Notes: generated by a model from the sequence alone, not told the origin. A DNA stretch of 64,000 bases from Thinopyrum elongatum (GCA_011799875.1 CM022300.1:115271201-115335200), one strand, 5' to 3'. Positions 1-10,932 are shown, numbered from the stretch's first letter. A program made the numbers and translations.

Positions 1-542
1 AAAGATTGTTTGAGTTGGATGCGACCAACAGTGGGTACTATGTTTTATTGTCCAATATATATGCAGAAGCTGGAATGTGGCAAGATGTGGAGAGAATGAG
101 AGTTCTGGTTAAAACAAGAGGAATAGAAAAACCTCCAGGGTATAGCTCAGTTGAATTGAAAGGTAAAACACATGTGTTTTATGTTGGCGACACGAGTCAT
201 CCTCAGCACAAGGAGATCTATTCTTATTTGGGGAAACTGCTTGAGATAGCGCAAAAAGCAGGCTATGTACCAAACACGGGCTCTGTTCATCATGATTTGG
301 ATGAAGAGGAGAAAGAATCTGCGTTGCGCATCCACAGTGAAAAGCTTGCTGTTGCTTTTGCTCTGATGAACTCTGTCCCGGGTTCAGTAATCCATGTGAT
401 AAAGAATCTCCGGGTCTGTACTGATTGCCATGCAGTAATCAAGTTTATTTCTAAGTCCGCTGAACGAGAAATTATCGTTAGAGATTTACAGCGCTTTCAT
501 CATTTCAAGGATGGATCATGCTCTTGTGGAGATTATTGGTGA
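1..542 (+). CDS. Pentatricopeptide repeat protein, DYW subclass, C-terminal part (gene starts before the window)
   Basis: The reading frame is open from the window edge and ends in Asp-Tyr-Trp followed by TGA at 540-542, the signature that names the DYW class. Visible parts in order are the end of the last PPR and E region ([16 protein letters not shown] and [20 protein letters not shown]), then the E+ and DYW domain with the cytidine-deaminase-like zinc ligands: [11 protein letters not shown] (His-Glu), [12 protein letters not shown] (Cys-x2-Cys) and the terminal [14 protein letters not shown]. Such proteins are nuclear-encoded, enter plastids or mitochondria and direct C-to-U RNA editing. 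The editing site is set by the missing PPR array, so the target cannot be read here. No breaks are visible in these ~180 residues. The nearest 3' neighbour is transposon debris, so no co-regulation is implied. Confidence 0.95.
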   Translation, partial: RLFELDATNSGYYVLLSNIYAEAGMWQDVERMRVLVKTRGIEKPPGYSSVELKGKTHVFYVGDTSHPQHKEIYSYLGKLLEIAQKAGYVPNTGSVHHDLDEEEKESALRIHSEKLAVAFALMNSVPGSVIHVIKNLRVCTDCHAVIKFISKSAEREIIVRDLQRFHHFKDGSCSCGDYW

Positions 543-782
543 TAGGGTCGTACAAGAGGGCTGAGGTCGTGATACCATCTTCGTTGTCAGTCATACCACC
601 GTTGTATTATGTACAGGTCGATTTACTTCCAAGACATATTGTTACACCTCATCTCGATTAGGCTAATGATATTGCCTTGCTGCCTGAACACCGGGAACTT
701 AGAAGATTTTATAGCTTGGCATAAATAAAAAAGTTACGCCTTTTCTGTAAGATCTGCATACTGTAATGAATGGCACAACAAG
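543..782 (+). other. 3' UTR and downstream flank of the PPR gene
   Basis: Non-coding stretch after the PPR stop. An AATAAAA-type polyadenylation signal is visible at about 723-730. Nothing else is recognised before the LINE-like remnant at 783. Confidence 0.5.
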
Positions 783-1550
783 TTGGTTCAAGGAGACGTC
801 GATCAGATGGACAGGGCAGCAAGGTATTTTTTCCTATGGAGGGCTCTTCGCAGTGTGATACCGGGGATGATTGTTCTTGCAGGTAGGCATATCAAGACCT
901 CACCCCAATGTCCCATCTGCTGCTGGGGAGCCAAGGATACAAAGCACCTGATTTTCACACGCGGCGTGGCATGCGAGGAAGGTTTGGCAAGCGCTGGGAC
1001 CTGAGGTGTTCATCAAACAAGCAACGCAGATTGATCGATCACAGGTCAGTGATGCTTGAGGAAATTTTGAGGAGTACTGTCAAACATTCAGCGGTTATGG
1101 GTCGGTACGGTGTACAGGAGACGATCGCCGTAGGGGCATGGTATATCTTGTGGCAGCGACGGGAGGTTGTTAATGGAGGAGAGGTGGAATCTGCTCAGTC
1201 AACTGTGTTTGCAATTCAGGCTATTGGCGCGAACTATGCAAAGCTCTGAACAGTTCACAACCAGTCCTGATACGATGAGGGAAGCCTCCATGGAATTCTT
1301 ATAAACTGAATGTGGATGCATCATCATACTTTGAAAATGGAACAGGGACAGTGGCTGCGGTCTTCCGCAATGATCATGGTGAACCGGTCGCTGGGTTCTT
1401 GATCACATGTTGGACTCGGCCACGGTGGAGGTGGCCGCTATCCAGAAGGGCCCGGAACTGGTTGAAAACTTGGGATGTAACACCATCATTGTCGAGTCTG
1501 ACTGCCTGGAAGTGATTCAAGCATGCAATGGTTTGCTTGGTCAAGGTATT
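783..1550 (+). pseudogene. Decayed LINE-type retroelement fragment: zinc-binding RT domain plus RNase H-like domain
   Basis: The 783-1004 frame shows the pattern of the reverse-transcriptase zinc-binding domain (zf-RVT): WRALRSVIPG, then CPICCWGAKDTKHLIF. The match continues in another frame at about 985-1249 (LEEIL, then GVQETIAVGAWYILWQRRE), so at least one frameshift is present. From about 1305 an RNase H-like domain (RVT_3 type) starts with LNVDASSYFENGTGTVAAVF. It shifts frame near 1405, where TVEVAAIQKGPELVENLGCN is readable, and ends with an ESDCLEVIQACNG-like motif near 1530. In non-LTR plant elements these two domains sit at the C-terminus of the pol protein. There is no intact ORF and no upstream RT or endonuclease, so this is a dead 3' fragment. 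Confidence 0.7.
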
Positions 1551-1779
1551 TAAGTGATCATGCTTAATTCTAATTCTCCTGTGTATTGGGACGATGAACC
1601 CCTTAGCTATGTTTTATCGAATGATAAACGTGTACTGCTACCTGATCGACCGAAGTCCACCAAGTGGCTTCCCTAAAAGAAAAAAACTGTTTGTCAAGTG
1701 ATTCTCTGATTGCTCAAAACATCTCCTGCAATCTCATTTTGTTCCCCTTTTTTTGAAATGGAACACTCATATTCCGTAT

Positions 1780-2260
1780 GACACAGCCTGATCGCCGGTC
1801 ACAACACTGATTACATCATCAGGGTAGCTGGTGAACCACTCTTTAAGTTCACCATCAGCTAAGCCTGCACCCATAGCAGCCAGCACATGCGCTGGTTTAT
1901 TACATGATCTCGGTGCATACACAACACTTGGGCCTCAATGAAGATGGTTCTAAGCTTGAACCTAATATCACTAAACAGGGCACCAAGAGGCGCAAGGTCG
2001 TAGGCATTGGAGGAAATGGCTTGCTTCAAAACAAGGCAGTCGGTGTCAGAAATTGCCCGCTCAACTCCTAACCTATCTGCCAAGGACACAGCCTGATATA
2101 GGGCGTTTGGCACCAGCAGCTGCAAACCAAATATCCAGTGTATCATCATGCAGATGAGTCCCCAACCACCTGCTCTAGACCGCTCTGAAAACGCCTCTTC
2201 GGTATTTATCTTCATCATATGCGTCGGTATTTATCTTCATCATATGCGTCGGTATTTGTT
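1780..2260 (-). pseudogene. RNase H-like (RVT_3 type) fragment of a second LINE or LINE-derived gene
   Basis: On the minus strand the 1859-2218 frame starts MMKINTEEAFSERSRAGGWG, the usual opening of plant RVT_3 domains with the first catalytic Asp replaced. It continues through ALYQAVSLADRLGVERAISD and TDCLVLKQAISS, then LFSDIRFKLRTI. After a frame break near 1905 the C-terminal part is readable down to about 1780 (AMGAGLADGEL, then TSYPDDVISVVTGDQA). The beginning is scrambled by a 25 bp tandem duplication. It faces the remnant at 783-1550, so they are separate insertions or one rearranged element. A poly-A run of 17-18 bases lies at about 2325-2342. Confidence 0.65.
2200..2258. repeat. 25 bp tandem duplication, about 2.3 copies
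   Basis: CGGTATTTATCTTCATCATA plus TGCGT occurs at 2200-2224, is repeated exactly at 2225-2249, and starts a third time at 2250. It lies at the N-terminal edge of the RNase H-like fragment and disrupts its frame. Confidence 0.85.
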
Positions 2261-4596
2261 CTTCTGGTCCAGACAAATTATATGTAATGGTCATGACACA
2301 TAATGAATTTTGATTCAATTGGTTCAAAAAAAAAAAAAAAAACAGCATAGACTGGATAGTGCGAGTTCTCCTGTATTCTTGTTCCATCATGGCTGGAGTC
2401 TTCCAGTGAGCGGATCGACCAGCATGATCTGTCTAACAGAATGCACACCATCTGATAGCACAAAAGGTAGCACCTCTCCCTACACATGGACGAACTTCCA
2501 TGGATGCATAAAATTCATCAAACACTCGTCAAGAGCGAGGCGTCAAAACTGCACAACACTTGAGTCCATTTCACACAATTTTCGCAGCATGGACCTGCTG
2601 CCCAATGTTGGATAACATCATCACTTGAAAATGCACGCCTACCCTGGGGAAATTCTTTTTTTCAATTATATAGTAGGAGTACATAACAGTTCAAATCTCC
2701 CAACATATCAAAATACAGTCTGCCGATTGTTCTACGCAGGGGAGGGGGGCGGTGATGAATACTTAATTTCATGATCTCGCCCTTTTAAGGTCCCTCTCGC
2801 CGTGATCATAGCTCCTGTGGTCATACATGTCCTTCCTCTTCCGGTCGTCGAGCTCAGTCACGGTGGAAAGGTGCTCTTGACTGTCCATGGAAAGCTCGCC
2901 CTCCTCGGCGTTCTCTGCCGTGCGAGTAGGGTTCTGGTGCGGGGGCTGGGGCCAGCTCTGCCTTCTGTCGTGTTTCTTCTCATCCTTGACAGCCATCTCC
3001 ACGCCATGCTCCAGCTCCCTCTCAATCAGGTCATCATCATCCATGATGTCAACCTTTCTACCGGCATCACCTTTTGATTTCCTCCGTTTCTCAAGCGCAG
3101 CTTTCACTTTATCCTTGTCTATCTTTTTCATTGCATCCATTGAGGATGACATATTGGGGCCTTCGTTGCTGCGGGCAATACCATCCTTTGCTTCCACCTT
3201 GGGTATCCTCTGGTTTGAGTTTTGCTTCTCAGGGGGGCCTACCATGCTTGACTGTTTAGGTGCTTGATGATTTTCATGAGCATGACGCTCCTCAGCAGCT
3301 CCAGGAGCTTTCCCCACAGCACGTGGATTAACCACACTTGCAGAACTGCCTTCGGTATCATTCCCTTGGGACGGTGGTGGCACCACACGGTTTTGCTCGT
3401 AGAGCTCCAACATTTGGTTGCTGACCTCTGAAAAGAATAATAATCGAAATTAATATAAGCACGGGTGCTTGGTGTGTGTATGTTACTGGAGTATTTCACA
3501 ATAAAGAGCATCAAAAGTAACAGTGGCAGAGAAAGGAGCATCACTTCTAGTAATAATGGATATAATTAACAGAAAGTAGTGTGTACTAGCATTGCAAAAT
3601 CACCAAAATAGAAGTGTCATCCTCATGTTAGATTGTATTTTTCCATTTACATCTCTTTGCGATGCTACTAAGCTAATGTATGTATAACAAAAGTGATAAG
3701 GTCTACCAATACACTAAAAATAGACAAACCCAAATCTTTCAGGTTCCACTCGAGAGGCTGGGTTCACATGGTATGCTCCTGACATGACATTCCCTAGCGT
3801 ATCCCAGAACACTAATAACTATAAGATTCCCTTGAGCACATCAAGCAACAGCATGTGTCTTGCTTGACCTAGGCAACCTACACTTATCAGTTTTGAACCA
3901 ATGATGAAATTTTGGTCATCCAATCCACACAGGCTCCTAGAAAGTTAAAGCATGTCAACAGCTGCTGCTACCTGCGAGGATGTGAAATACTATTCTTGGG
4001 AGATTGAATAGTACAATAGTGCAAACATGCACTACTGAATTAAATCTAGAGACCAACCTTCCAACTGCCGCGGCGTTACATCAAACTCTTGCCACCAGAC
4101 CTTCTCACCATCTGATGGAAGCTTGACTTTGAGGAACTTCGCAGCAAGGAAAATTGCACCGGCCGTAATATGATTGGGTTTAAATTGGAGACAAAGCGAA
4201 GTACGTAGCCTGTACACCCCTTTAAGGCGCAGTAATTAAATAGGCATAATTGGGGGTTACTATTTTTGTAAGGATAAGTGTAATTTCAGCATACCCATCA
4301 TTGACAAAATTCCAGGCAACTTGAGCAAGCGCATTTTGAGCAACCTTGAAATTTTTTATTGCTTCGACCAAGGGCTTGTACGGGTGGTGCACATTCAGGT
4401 CAAAACCAAGTGTTACAAGCACAGCACGCTCCCCGATTAAAATAAGCTCCTTCTGTTGTTCATAAACCTCCTGCACAAAACAGCACAAAAATATCCTCAA
4501 CAGCCATTCTTGTCATAGGAATCAGAGGATAAAATATAATGAATGTAAAGATTTTTTTTTTTTGCAGATTGGCAGAATGTAAAGATTTGCAGATTG

Positions 4597-4650
4597 GCGG
4601 GATATAATATAAGAGCATTTTTGACACTATATATTATGGGACGGAGGGAG
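4597..4650. mobile_element. Internally deleted Stowaway-type MITE in cyclin-T intron 3
   Basis: The right end is ATTATGGGACGGAGGGAG, the standard Stowaway terminal repeat, followed by TA. The left end is a degraded partner (GGGATATAATATAAGAGCAT) only about 40 bp away. The middle is reduced to TTTTTGACACTATAT. Confidence 0.6.
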
Positions 4651-4777
4651 TAGAAGTGTGAGGAAACAAGGATAGCACCAGCAACTACATAAGAAATATC
4701 AAGACAATACTCGCAATTAAATATGTCACCTTTTGCTTAATTCGAGCAACTGCGGCAGGATCCTTCTTGTGGATGAT

Positions 4778-4780
4778 CTA
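4778..4780 (-). other. Premature TAG stop in cyclin-T exon 3
   Basis: On the minus strand the exon reads TCT TAT TAG ATC ATC CAC AAG AAG. The frame before and after is the conserved cyclin-T sequence. A single G-to-T change from GAG would explain it. Confidence 0.85.
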
Positions 4781-5027
4781 ATAAGAAATTAGTACGACAT
4801 CCTTAAGTGGTCTGGGAGTTTCTTCAACTTTGCCCGCCAAGAACATGCAAACTGTGGCTATTGTCTGTAGGTTACAACGAACATACATTGAGAACTTACA
4901 ACGAGCAGCAAGATCTATGCTGTAGGCTATACACACAGCAAAAAAAAAAAAAAAGACTGCATATCTCTTCTGCAAAGCAAAACAAAATTCACCATATCAT
5001 GGAATCCAATAAAATATCATGAAATTA

Positions 5028-5135
5028 GTAGGATGTATATAGACGTATTTTAGAGTTTAGATTCACTTATTTTGCTACGTATGTAGTCCATATTGGAATC
5101 TCTAAAAAGGCTTATATTTAGGAGCGGAGGGAATA
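5028..5135. mobile_element. Stowaway-like MITE remnant in cyclin-T intron 2
   Basis: The right end GCTTATATTTAGGAGCGGAG plus GGAATA matches the Stowaway terminal pattern. The interior GTATATAGACGTATTTTAGA is typical of these short elements. The left terminal repeat is decayed. Confidence 0.5.
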
Positions 5136-5556
5136 TGATTTACAAGTTTCAGTCAACTATTTTTTTATGTCTTTCACAAACTGGTGGCAAGCATTCATGG
5201 TTGAACCCATATTAGAATACTGCCTACCATTCACATGTAAAGTCGAAGATATATTGTCCGACAGCAAACATGTACAAGCACATACAAATTTCAGTAAGGC
5301 TTACCAGTCTATCATTTTTGGCATGAGATTGACGAAGGAAAAAACGATGACAGAATACTATAGCGGTAGCAATTGTCACTTGAGGCCTACATTTTAAAGC
5401 CATTCACCATAAGAAAAACATATAATATATAAAACTATCAACCATGCCAAAGAGCATAATTTATGCTGTAGCTGATATACAGGAATTGAAGGACACAAAA
5501 GCATAAATATATATACTAAACAGAGTTTGATCTTTTCTGTTCTACCCAAGCAAGGA

Positions 5557-5574
5557 TGTGCCCTAGGTTGCACC

Positions 5575-5606
<32 letters not shown>

Positions 5607-5679
5607 CCCCCCCCTTCTTCTTGTATGGTGGGGCTAAGGCCTAAACATTTTGTCTCTAAAGGGTGCAACCTAGGGTACA
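5557..5679. repeat. Short inverted-repeat element holding a 30-base C run (cyclin-T intron 1)
   Basis: The ends are inverted copies of TGT(G/A)CCCTAGGTTGCACC (5557-5574 and 5662-5679). Between them lies a run of 30 C (5576-5605), one G and eight more C, then TTCTTCTTGTATGGTGGGG. It looks like a small foldback element with an expanded homopolymer. The run length is also a place where assembly is unreliable. Confidence 0.6.
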
Positions 5680-7082
5680 GAATGTAGTCATGTACAACTA
5701 GAGTACAACACTGTCATCAACAGAATGCAATCATTTATGCTTTAGATGTCCACTAGACTTTCCTTCGACTTGCAAAATAAAATAAGCATGAAGCAATCAT
5801 AAAGGGTTTCGAATACTGCAAGCGGGCAAATGAGAAAGAAACAAATGCTGCTTAAAAGAAATCAAGCTATCAGAAAATGACAAGTAGTCTACACAAACAT
5901 GAAAACAATAGGTATGATTCCATAATGCTATCAAACAGCTATTCTATTTCCCAGAAAAACAAGTAATGACAATATATTCTTACACTTTAAGTCTCATCCC
6001 AAAATCTTGAAGAAAGGTGCAGTATGACTTGCGAAGGTAAGACTCCTTCTTCAGATCAATGCCATCTTTCCTTGAAAGGGAATTCTCCTCGATTTCTTTT
6101 CTACTAAAATACCATGAACCACCAAGGTTGCCACTTTTCACATGTCTACCATAGGGAGTTCTGTAAGGGCTGTTTTCTACAATTCCATGATGTGAAGAGT
6201 CACTTGTCTGCATGATATCCATGTATGATTTTCCTCTTTTCTTCTAAAGAACCTGACAAAGTGATATATATAATGTCACCTCTGCAAACTTAACATCATA
6301 AGCATGCATAAAAGTAAGGGGGCGCAGCTATGCACGTACAAATAAATGCATATATATTATTCACAATGTTATAAATCTAAAAGAAGCCTTTTCTGTGGAC
6401 AAGATAACTTGGCATGCAAAAGATTCCGGATGAGTCCCAGATTATAACGATGAAGGGAAATAGGCAAATGTCCATATAGCTCTGAATCTTTGATGAACTG
6501 CCTGCCCATCATAGAAGCCAGGAATGCGTGACACATGGATGATAACATAGCAAATAAAAGGGTTTTCTCAAATACAACATGTCAATGCAGGCACCTCCAT
6601 TTACAAGGATAACGAGTTAACAACATGCAGATCATTCATGAAACAATTAGCCAGCACCAACACAAACCTCACTCCACCTTGACACAGGAGTAACGCAGTT
6701 CACCAAACAAAGCTGGACATTTTTCAAGCAATCGTTGAAATACTCTAAAACACGATATTACAAGTGGCCACCATGAATTCCTCTTGAAATTTAGCTACAT
6801 CTAATCCTCCAGTCACAAAAAACACATATAATGACCCCAAAACTGAGCACGAGGTTACGATTTTATCATTTTAATAAGCCCGTCATGATTAAAGCGAGTA
6901 AATTTAGCTCCAGCAACCACGAACCAAATCGCATAGCATATTAATAATCTAGGAAGTGTGCTTTCGAGCATTGGAGCTCTCAATTAGCAGGCACAATCGC
7001 ACAAACCGAGAGCCGTAGAAGCAATTTGAACGAGAAAAAGAAGAAGATCTCGGAAGATAAACAAATCGGATCAGATCAGAAC

Positions 7083-7400
7083 CTGAGAGATCAAGACGTA
7101 ATCTAGCACGGGGACCGACCGGGCGGGCGTCACGGGGCGGGATAGTCGTCGCGTGCGGAGAGCTGCAGCCAGCAACGGCGATGCGGCGTAGAGGGGGGCG
7201 TGATGGCGAGGCGACGGCGGCGACGGCGACGGCGGTAGCGGAGGTATCGGGGATTGGGGAGCCTGCGAGGCTGGCTTGGACCGAACCCTGGCTAGCCTGT
7301 TTTGAGATTGTGCGTGCAGCGTGCAACTGGATGCGCCGTCGGATCGGTCGAGCGTGGGGCTACTGAACCGTCGGATCACGTACCGGCTCCCGATTTGCCC
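7083..7400 (-). promoter_or_regulatory. Probable 5' UTR exon and promoter-proximal region of cyclin T
   Basis: GC-rich minus-strand sequence with CCGCCGTCGCC repeats, typical of grass 5' UTRs, ends in CTCTCAG followed by GT at 7082-7081, a good splice donor. A matching acceptor (TTTGTCAG at about 6253, or TCTTTAG at about 6244) lies just before the ATG at 6222, implying an ~830 bp leader intron. The transcription start was not determined; no clear TATA box was found. Confidence 0.5.
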
Positions 7401-7521
7401 CGCCATGAGTCAAAGGAACAGAACAATCATACACCTTGCCCAGGCTGGTCGAGTAGCTAGTACTGTCACGCACGCACGATTTTGGTGAGATGGCATAGAA
7501 CTAAATGGAAAAAGATGGTTG

Positions 7522-8032
7522 GGTATCATATCAGAGCATGGTTAATAATATGCACTTATACAATAATGTGGACTATAAAGTTGGCTATTATATTAGTATT
7601 TTTTTCATCTTCTCTCTATCTCTTTCTTCACATTTATTACATTTTTATAGGAATCCGTATATAGCTAGGCTCTTGCATGAGAGCTCACTTCCCTTACTTT
7701 TTCAAATCTTTCTCCTTCACATAGACAAAAGTGCCGTGTAAACAGGCTTATAGCCCACATCTCTCTCCTCTGTCTGTGTGAAGGAGAGACACAAGAAAAA
7801 AAATGGATGAGTGGGCTCTCATGCAAGAGCCAGCCTCTATGCGTGCTCCTAGGTACAATCATTTAATGAGAGGAAAGAGATAGAGAGAAAGTAAGAAAAA
7901 TATGTAACCTTATAGCCAACCTTGTAGCCAACTCTATTGTATGTGCAGTTAATAATGCTAACTCTTTATGATATGGCATGTTCATATAGCCAACAATCGG
8001 CTATACTATTAACTGTGCTCTGATACTATACC
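7522..8032. mobile_element. Foldback MITE (~510 bp, nearly full-length inverted repeat)
   Basis: The left end GGTATCATATCAGAGCATGG mirrors the right end, whose reverse complement is GGTATAGTATCAGAGCACAG. Matching inverted segments continue inward: TTGGCTA blocks, TCTCTCTATCTCTTTC at about 7613 against 7877, GCTCTTGCATGAGAGC at 7670 against 7815, and TCCTTCACA at 7712 against 7776. The two arms meet near 7775. No ORF is present. Weaker similarity outside both ends suggests the true termini may lie up to ~50 bp farther out. Confidence 0.6.
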
Positions 8033-8320
8033 ATAATAAATGTTATGCTACTATGTGTCATGCATGACAATAAATGAATTCATTTTTTTTTTCCATTGTA
8101 ATACATATCATATCATAAGGATCATAGTACAAGTCACGCACATACCGACCTGGTAAAACTGAACGAATAGCAGAACGCTAGCCTCTGCACAAAGAAACAC
8201 CAACCAAGAAGTAAAATTACAAATAAGACCGAAGAAACCTTTGAGCTTGACACCAACGCCCGCCACCTGCCTCTGACACCATCACAGCAGCCACCAAAGA
8301 AAAATATGGCGGATCACCTC

Positions 8321-8890
8321 TGAGGGTGTCCCGGACCACACTACTGGAATTAGGGAATTTGCTGTCAGCCACTTCTTTGTCGTCTGCCAGCTGACGACAC
8401 ATGCGGCATTTGTCGTCTGCTTCCAGAAAGCAGACGGCAAAGAACTGGCTGCCGGCCTGTCTCTTATGGGCCGGACTGATGGGCCACTCTTGATTCGTCG
8501 GAGGGAAAGCTAGACTACGGACGACCCCTTGCTCTAGAAGGAAACCTTCGAAGACTTGATGGCGTAATCAGCATGTTGATCCTTTGAAGGTAACCGACCA
8601 TGTGTAACCCTAGGGGCCCTTGGGTGTCTATATAAACCTGGGGCTTAGTCCATAGCAGGGGGACCATCTTCATCATACCCACCTAGGGTTTAGTTCATCC
8701 GATCTCGTGGTAGATCAACGCTGTAATTGTCATACAACACATCAATACATCCAAGCAGGACGTGGGGTTTTACCTCTTCGAGAGGGCCCGAACCTGGGTA
8801 GACACTGTCTCTACGCTCTCTGTTACCCATCGATCCAAGATCCACAGCTAGGGACCCCCTACCCGAGATCTGCTGATTTTGACACCGACA
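8321..8890 (+). repeat. 5' LTR of the outer gypsy element
   Basis: It begins TGAGGG and ends ACCGACA. A TATATAAA box is visible near 8630 (GTGTCTATATAAACCTGGGG) and the usual ATCTCGTGGTAGATCAAC and GAGAGGGCCCGAACCTGGGT blocks follow. About 110 bp of CACTA terminal sequence interrupts it at 8339. Confidence 0.8.
8339..8450 (+). mobile_element. One end of a CACTA transposon inside the outer LTR
   Basis: CACTACTGGAATTAGGGAAT is a CACTA terminal repeat. It is followed by subterminal TTTGTCGTCTGC motifs in both orientations (8379, 8408, 8433). No matching GTAGTG end is present before LTR sequence resumes (TATGGGCCGGACTGATGGGC at about 8466). This is a residue of a larger insertion or of a deletion that joined the two. 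Confidence 0.6.
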
Positions 8891-8915
8891 TTGGTGCTTT
8901 CATTGAGAGTTCCGC

Positions 8916-9902
8916 TATGGGATCATCAAAGGACCGTGGCTCATTTAGTCATTGGCGATGGCATCTGCACCGAGAACGCCTTCGTGCCCGGCCAGCTCTT
9001 CGCGTTTGGCAGCATCGTCCTACGCGCCAACCCGACTGGTCACCTCGACTAGATCGGCAGCTTTGCCCCTGGGCAAGAAATCAGGTTCGGACCCTCTATA
9101 AGAAATCAGGTTTGGCAACCTGGAGTACGCCGCCGATGCTCGGGGCGATCTGATCTTTACTGGGTTCTTAGCCTTACCTGAGGGGCCCAGTAGCCCCGAA
9201 GCCTGAACCTCGGACCTCCTTGCCGATCCCATCTTTGGGTCGGCCTTCACCTCGGATCCGGCTTCGAGCTCGGATCCGCTCTCAGCGCCCGAGGACCAGG
9301 GGTCACCCTTGGCCGAACGCGCTCTCTACGCAGGCATACCAGAGATCAACTCCGGAAGACGCCGGAGTGCGGGTCTGGCCGAACTCTCACTATTAAACGA
9401 GACGTTAGATCGCATCCAGATGATGAGGATCACGGATGGCCCGCCCTCGACCTTTGATCAGATCTGGCTTGAGGCCAACCAAGGGAATTTTACGTCCCAC
9501 CCACCACCCACTTAGTAGCCACTGTCGAGGATTTAACTGACATGCTGGACTATGCTTTCGAAGAGGATGACGACATGAATGAAGATGTCAACGCCACGAC
9601 CTATGATGCTACCTCCCCTGCCACTCCCGTTACTGGACGGTGGACGGCCACCTCCACCTACGATGTCTACATGGTGGACACCCCCGAGAAGAAGGGCGAT
9701 GGCACCCCCAGAAAGAATGGTGATGGCACCCCCAGAAAGGATGGCGATAAGCCCGACGAGGAGCCACCCAAACGCCAGCGTCAGCGCAGGCGATCCAGGG
9801 GCGGAAGGGCAGGGAAAGTAACATGGGCATCGAAGAAAACGATACCCCGAGCAATATGGAAGACCTCAGTGACCGCGTAGGCCCCAAACAGCACCTCGAT
9901 GG
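8916..9902 (+). pseudogene. Gag N-terminal region, outer gypsy element, first part
   Basis: The frame starts ATGGGATCATCAAAGG just after the primer site and is broken several times. Readable blocks are AERALYAGIPEINSGRRRSA, LNETLDRIQMMRI and DYAFEEDDDMNEDVNATTYD. A lysine-rich stretch follows with repeats of GDGTPRK (about 9694-9750), then RQRQRRRSRGG. These are features of the low-complexity N-terminal part of gypsy gag. The inner element interrupts the gene at 9902; its frame continues directly at 20633. Confidence 0.6.
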
Positions 9903-10482
9903 TGTCGTGGGTATAGGTCTGACAGTAGTGTGTGGGGGTATGAATTAGAGGGCAGAGTCTAGCTACGGCGCAGTTGTTACACTCGGATTTACGAGTTTAG
10001 GTCCCTCGCGGAGGAGGTAACAACCCTACATCTCGTGCTCTAGAGCTTGATTGACTCGAGTGTATAGTTTACAAGAGATTGCGAACCCTTGTTATGGAGC
10101 TGGGGGTGGCTTATATAGAGTACGCCCGGGCCCTGATGAATGCTGCCATAACTAAGGGTTAAAGGGAGGTTTTAAGGGTGACAGTTACTGGTAACGCCTG
10201 TATTGACTGCATTTGAAGGTGGTGGATGCACGTCCTGACCGTTGCGGTCTTGGGGAGGCTCATGGTCTTCTCTGACCGAGTGGATTCAGGTACCCCGAGT
10301 GGGATGAGCCGTCCGAGTGGATTGTTTAGACTCCGAGTGGTTGCTACCTTTCGAGTGATACCCAGGTTGCAGTAATTATGAATGGTAACTCGGTCCTGGG
10401 GCCCAGTTTGCAGTGCATGGTGTCCTTGGGTAGGGTCTGTAGGTCAAGCCTGTAACCCTATCCCTAGTACACGTCCTCGTCA
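9903..10482 (-). repeat. 3' LTR of the inner gypsy element
   Basis: It pairs with 20052-20632 and contains several CCGAGTG motifs that also occur throughout the element. It ends CCTAGTACACGTCCTCGTCA on the plus strand. Confidence 0.9.
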
Positions 10483-10925
10483 TTAGCCCCCGAATCGATC
10501 GAGGTTTAAGCGAAGTGAGCCAAGACAAACTCTCGAGTGAGTCGAGCGCTACGGGGGCGCTTATGGACTTTCCAGGATCGTTCGTCGATTGAATCTTCGC
10601 AAGCTGCCCGACTGATTCTGGACTACACAATGTCCGAGTGAAGCGAGATGTTCGCGTACCGGGTGCCGGGCCGGACCCGAGCATTTTGGAAGGATTTCCA
10701 GAGACGATCAATCAGATTGCGGTATCCTGGATTTCGCGGGATTTGAAATCAGAAATGTACGCGCGCAAACGGTTGCGGCGTGATGAGTAGGGAAAGAGGG
10801 GCGTGACTCCTCGATTTTTGCCCCACTTTTCGCCACGTATCGCATAATCTCCGCCGGAGGGATTTGCGGGAGACCTGCGGGCCCGAAAGCCAACGGTGTG
10901 GATTTATGGACGGAGCGACCGGTGG

Positions 10926-10932
10926 TATAAAA
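10926..10932 (+). promoter_or_regulatory. TATA box of the antisense gene in the inner gypsy element
   Basis: GTGGTATAAAAGGTTG lies 124-130 bp before the ATG at 11056, on the strand opposite to the retroelement genes. The intervening sequence is a C/T-rich leader (CCCCCACCTCTGCCTCCACT). Confidence 0.5.

Larger units (their letters stand above)
2769..6222 (-). pseudogene. CYCT1: Cyclin T (P-TEFb cyclin, plant CycT1 type), full exon set but nonsense codon in exon 3
   Basis: Six coding exons can be placed with GT/AG boundaries: 6222-5984, 5386-5305, 4864-4730, 4470-4295, 4209-4058 and 3427-2769. Together they give 1443 nt (481 codons including the stop), close to the length I remember for rice cyclin-T1 proteins. 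Exon 1 starts [20 protein letters not shown]. The cyclin box follows ([93 protein letters not shown]). The tail is charged and ends KRARS. Cyclin T partners CDK9-type kinases that phosphorylate the RNA polymerase II tail in the nucleus. All junction phases agree, yet codon 136 is TAG (4778-4780), where relatives have Glu (ISY-E-IIHKKD). That would cut the cyclin box in half. Either this copy is a recent pseudogene (tolerable with homeologous copies) or the base is a sequencing error. Confidence 0.88.

Noticed and set aside
9020..9250. Minus-strand ORF in the outer gag region
   Set aside because: It is antisense to gag in GC-rich sequence, has no splice signals and no similarity to the antisense genes described.
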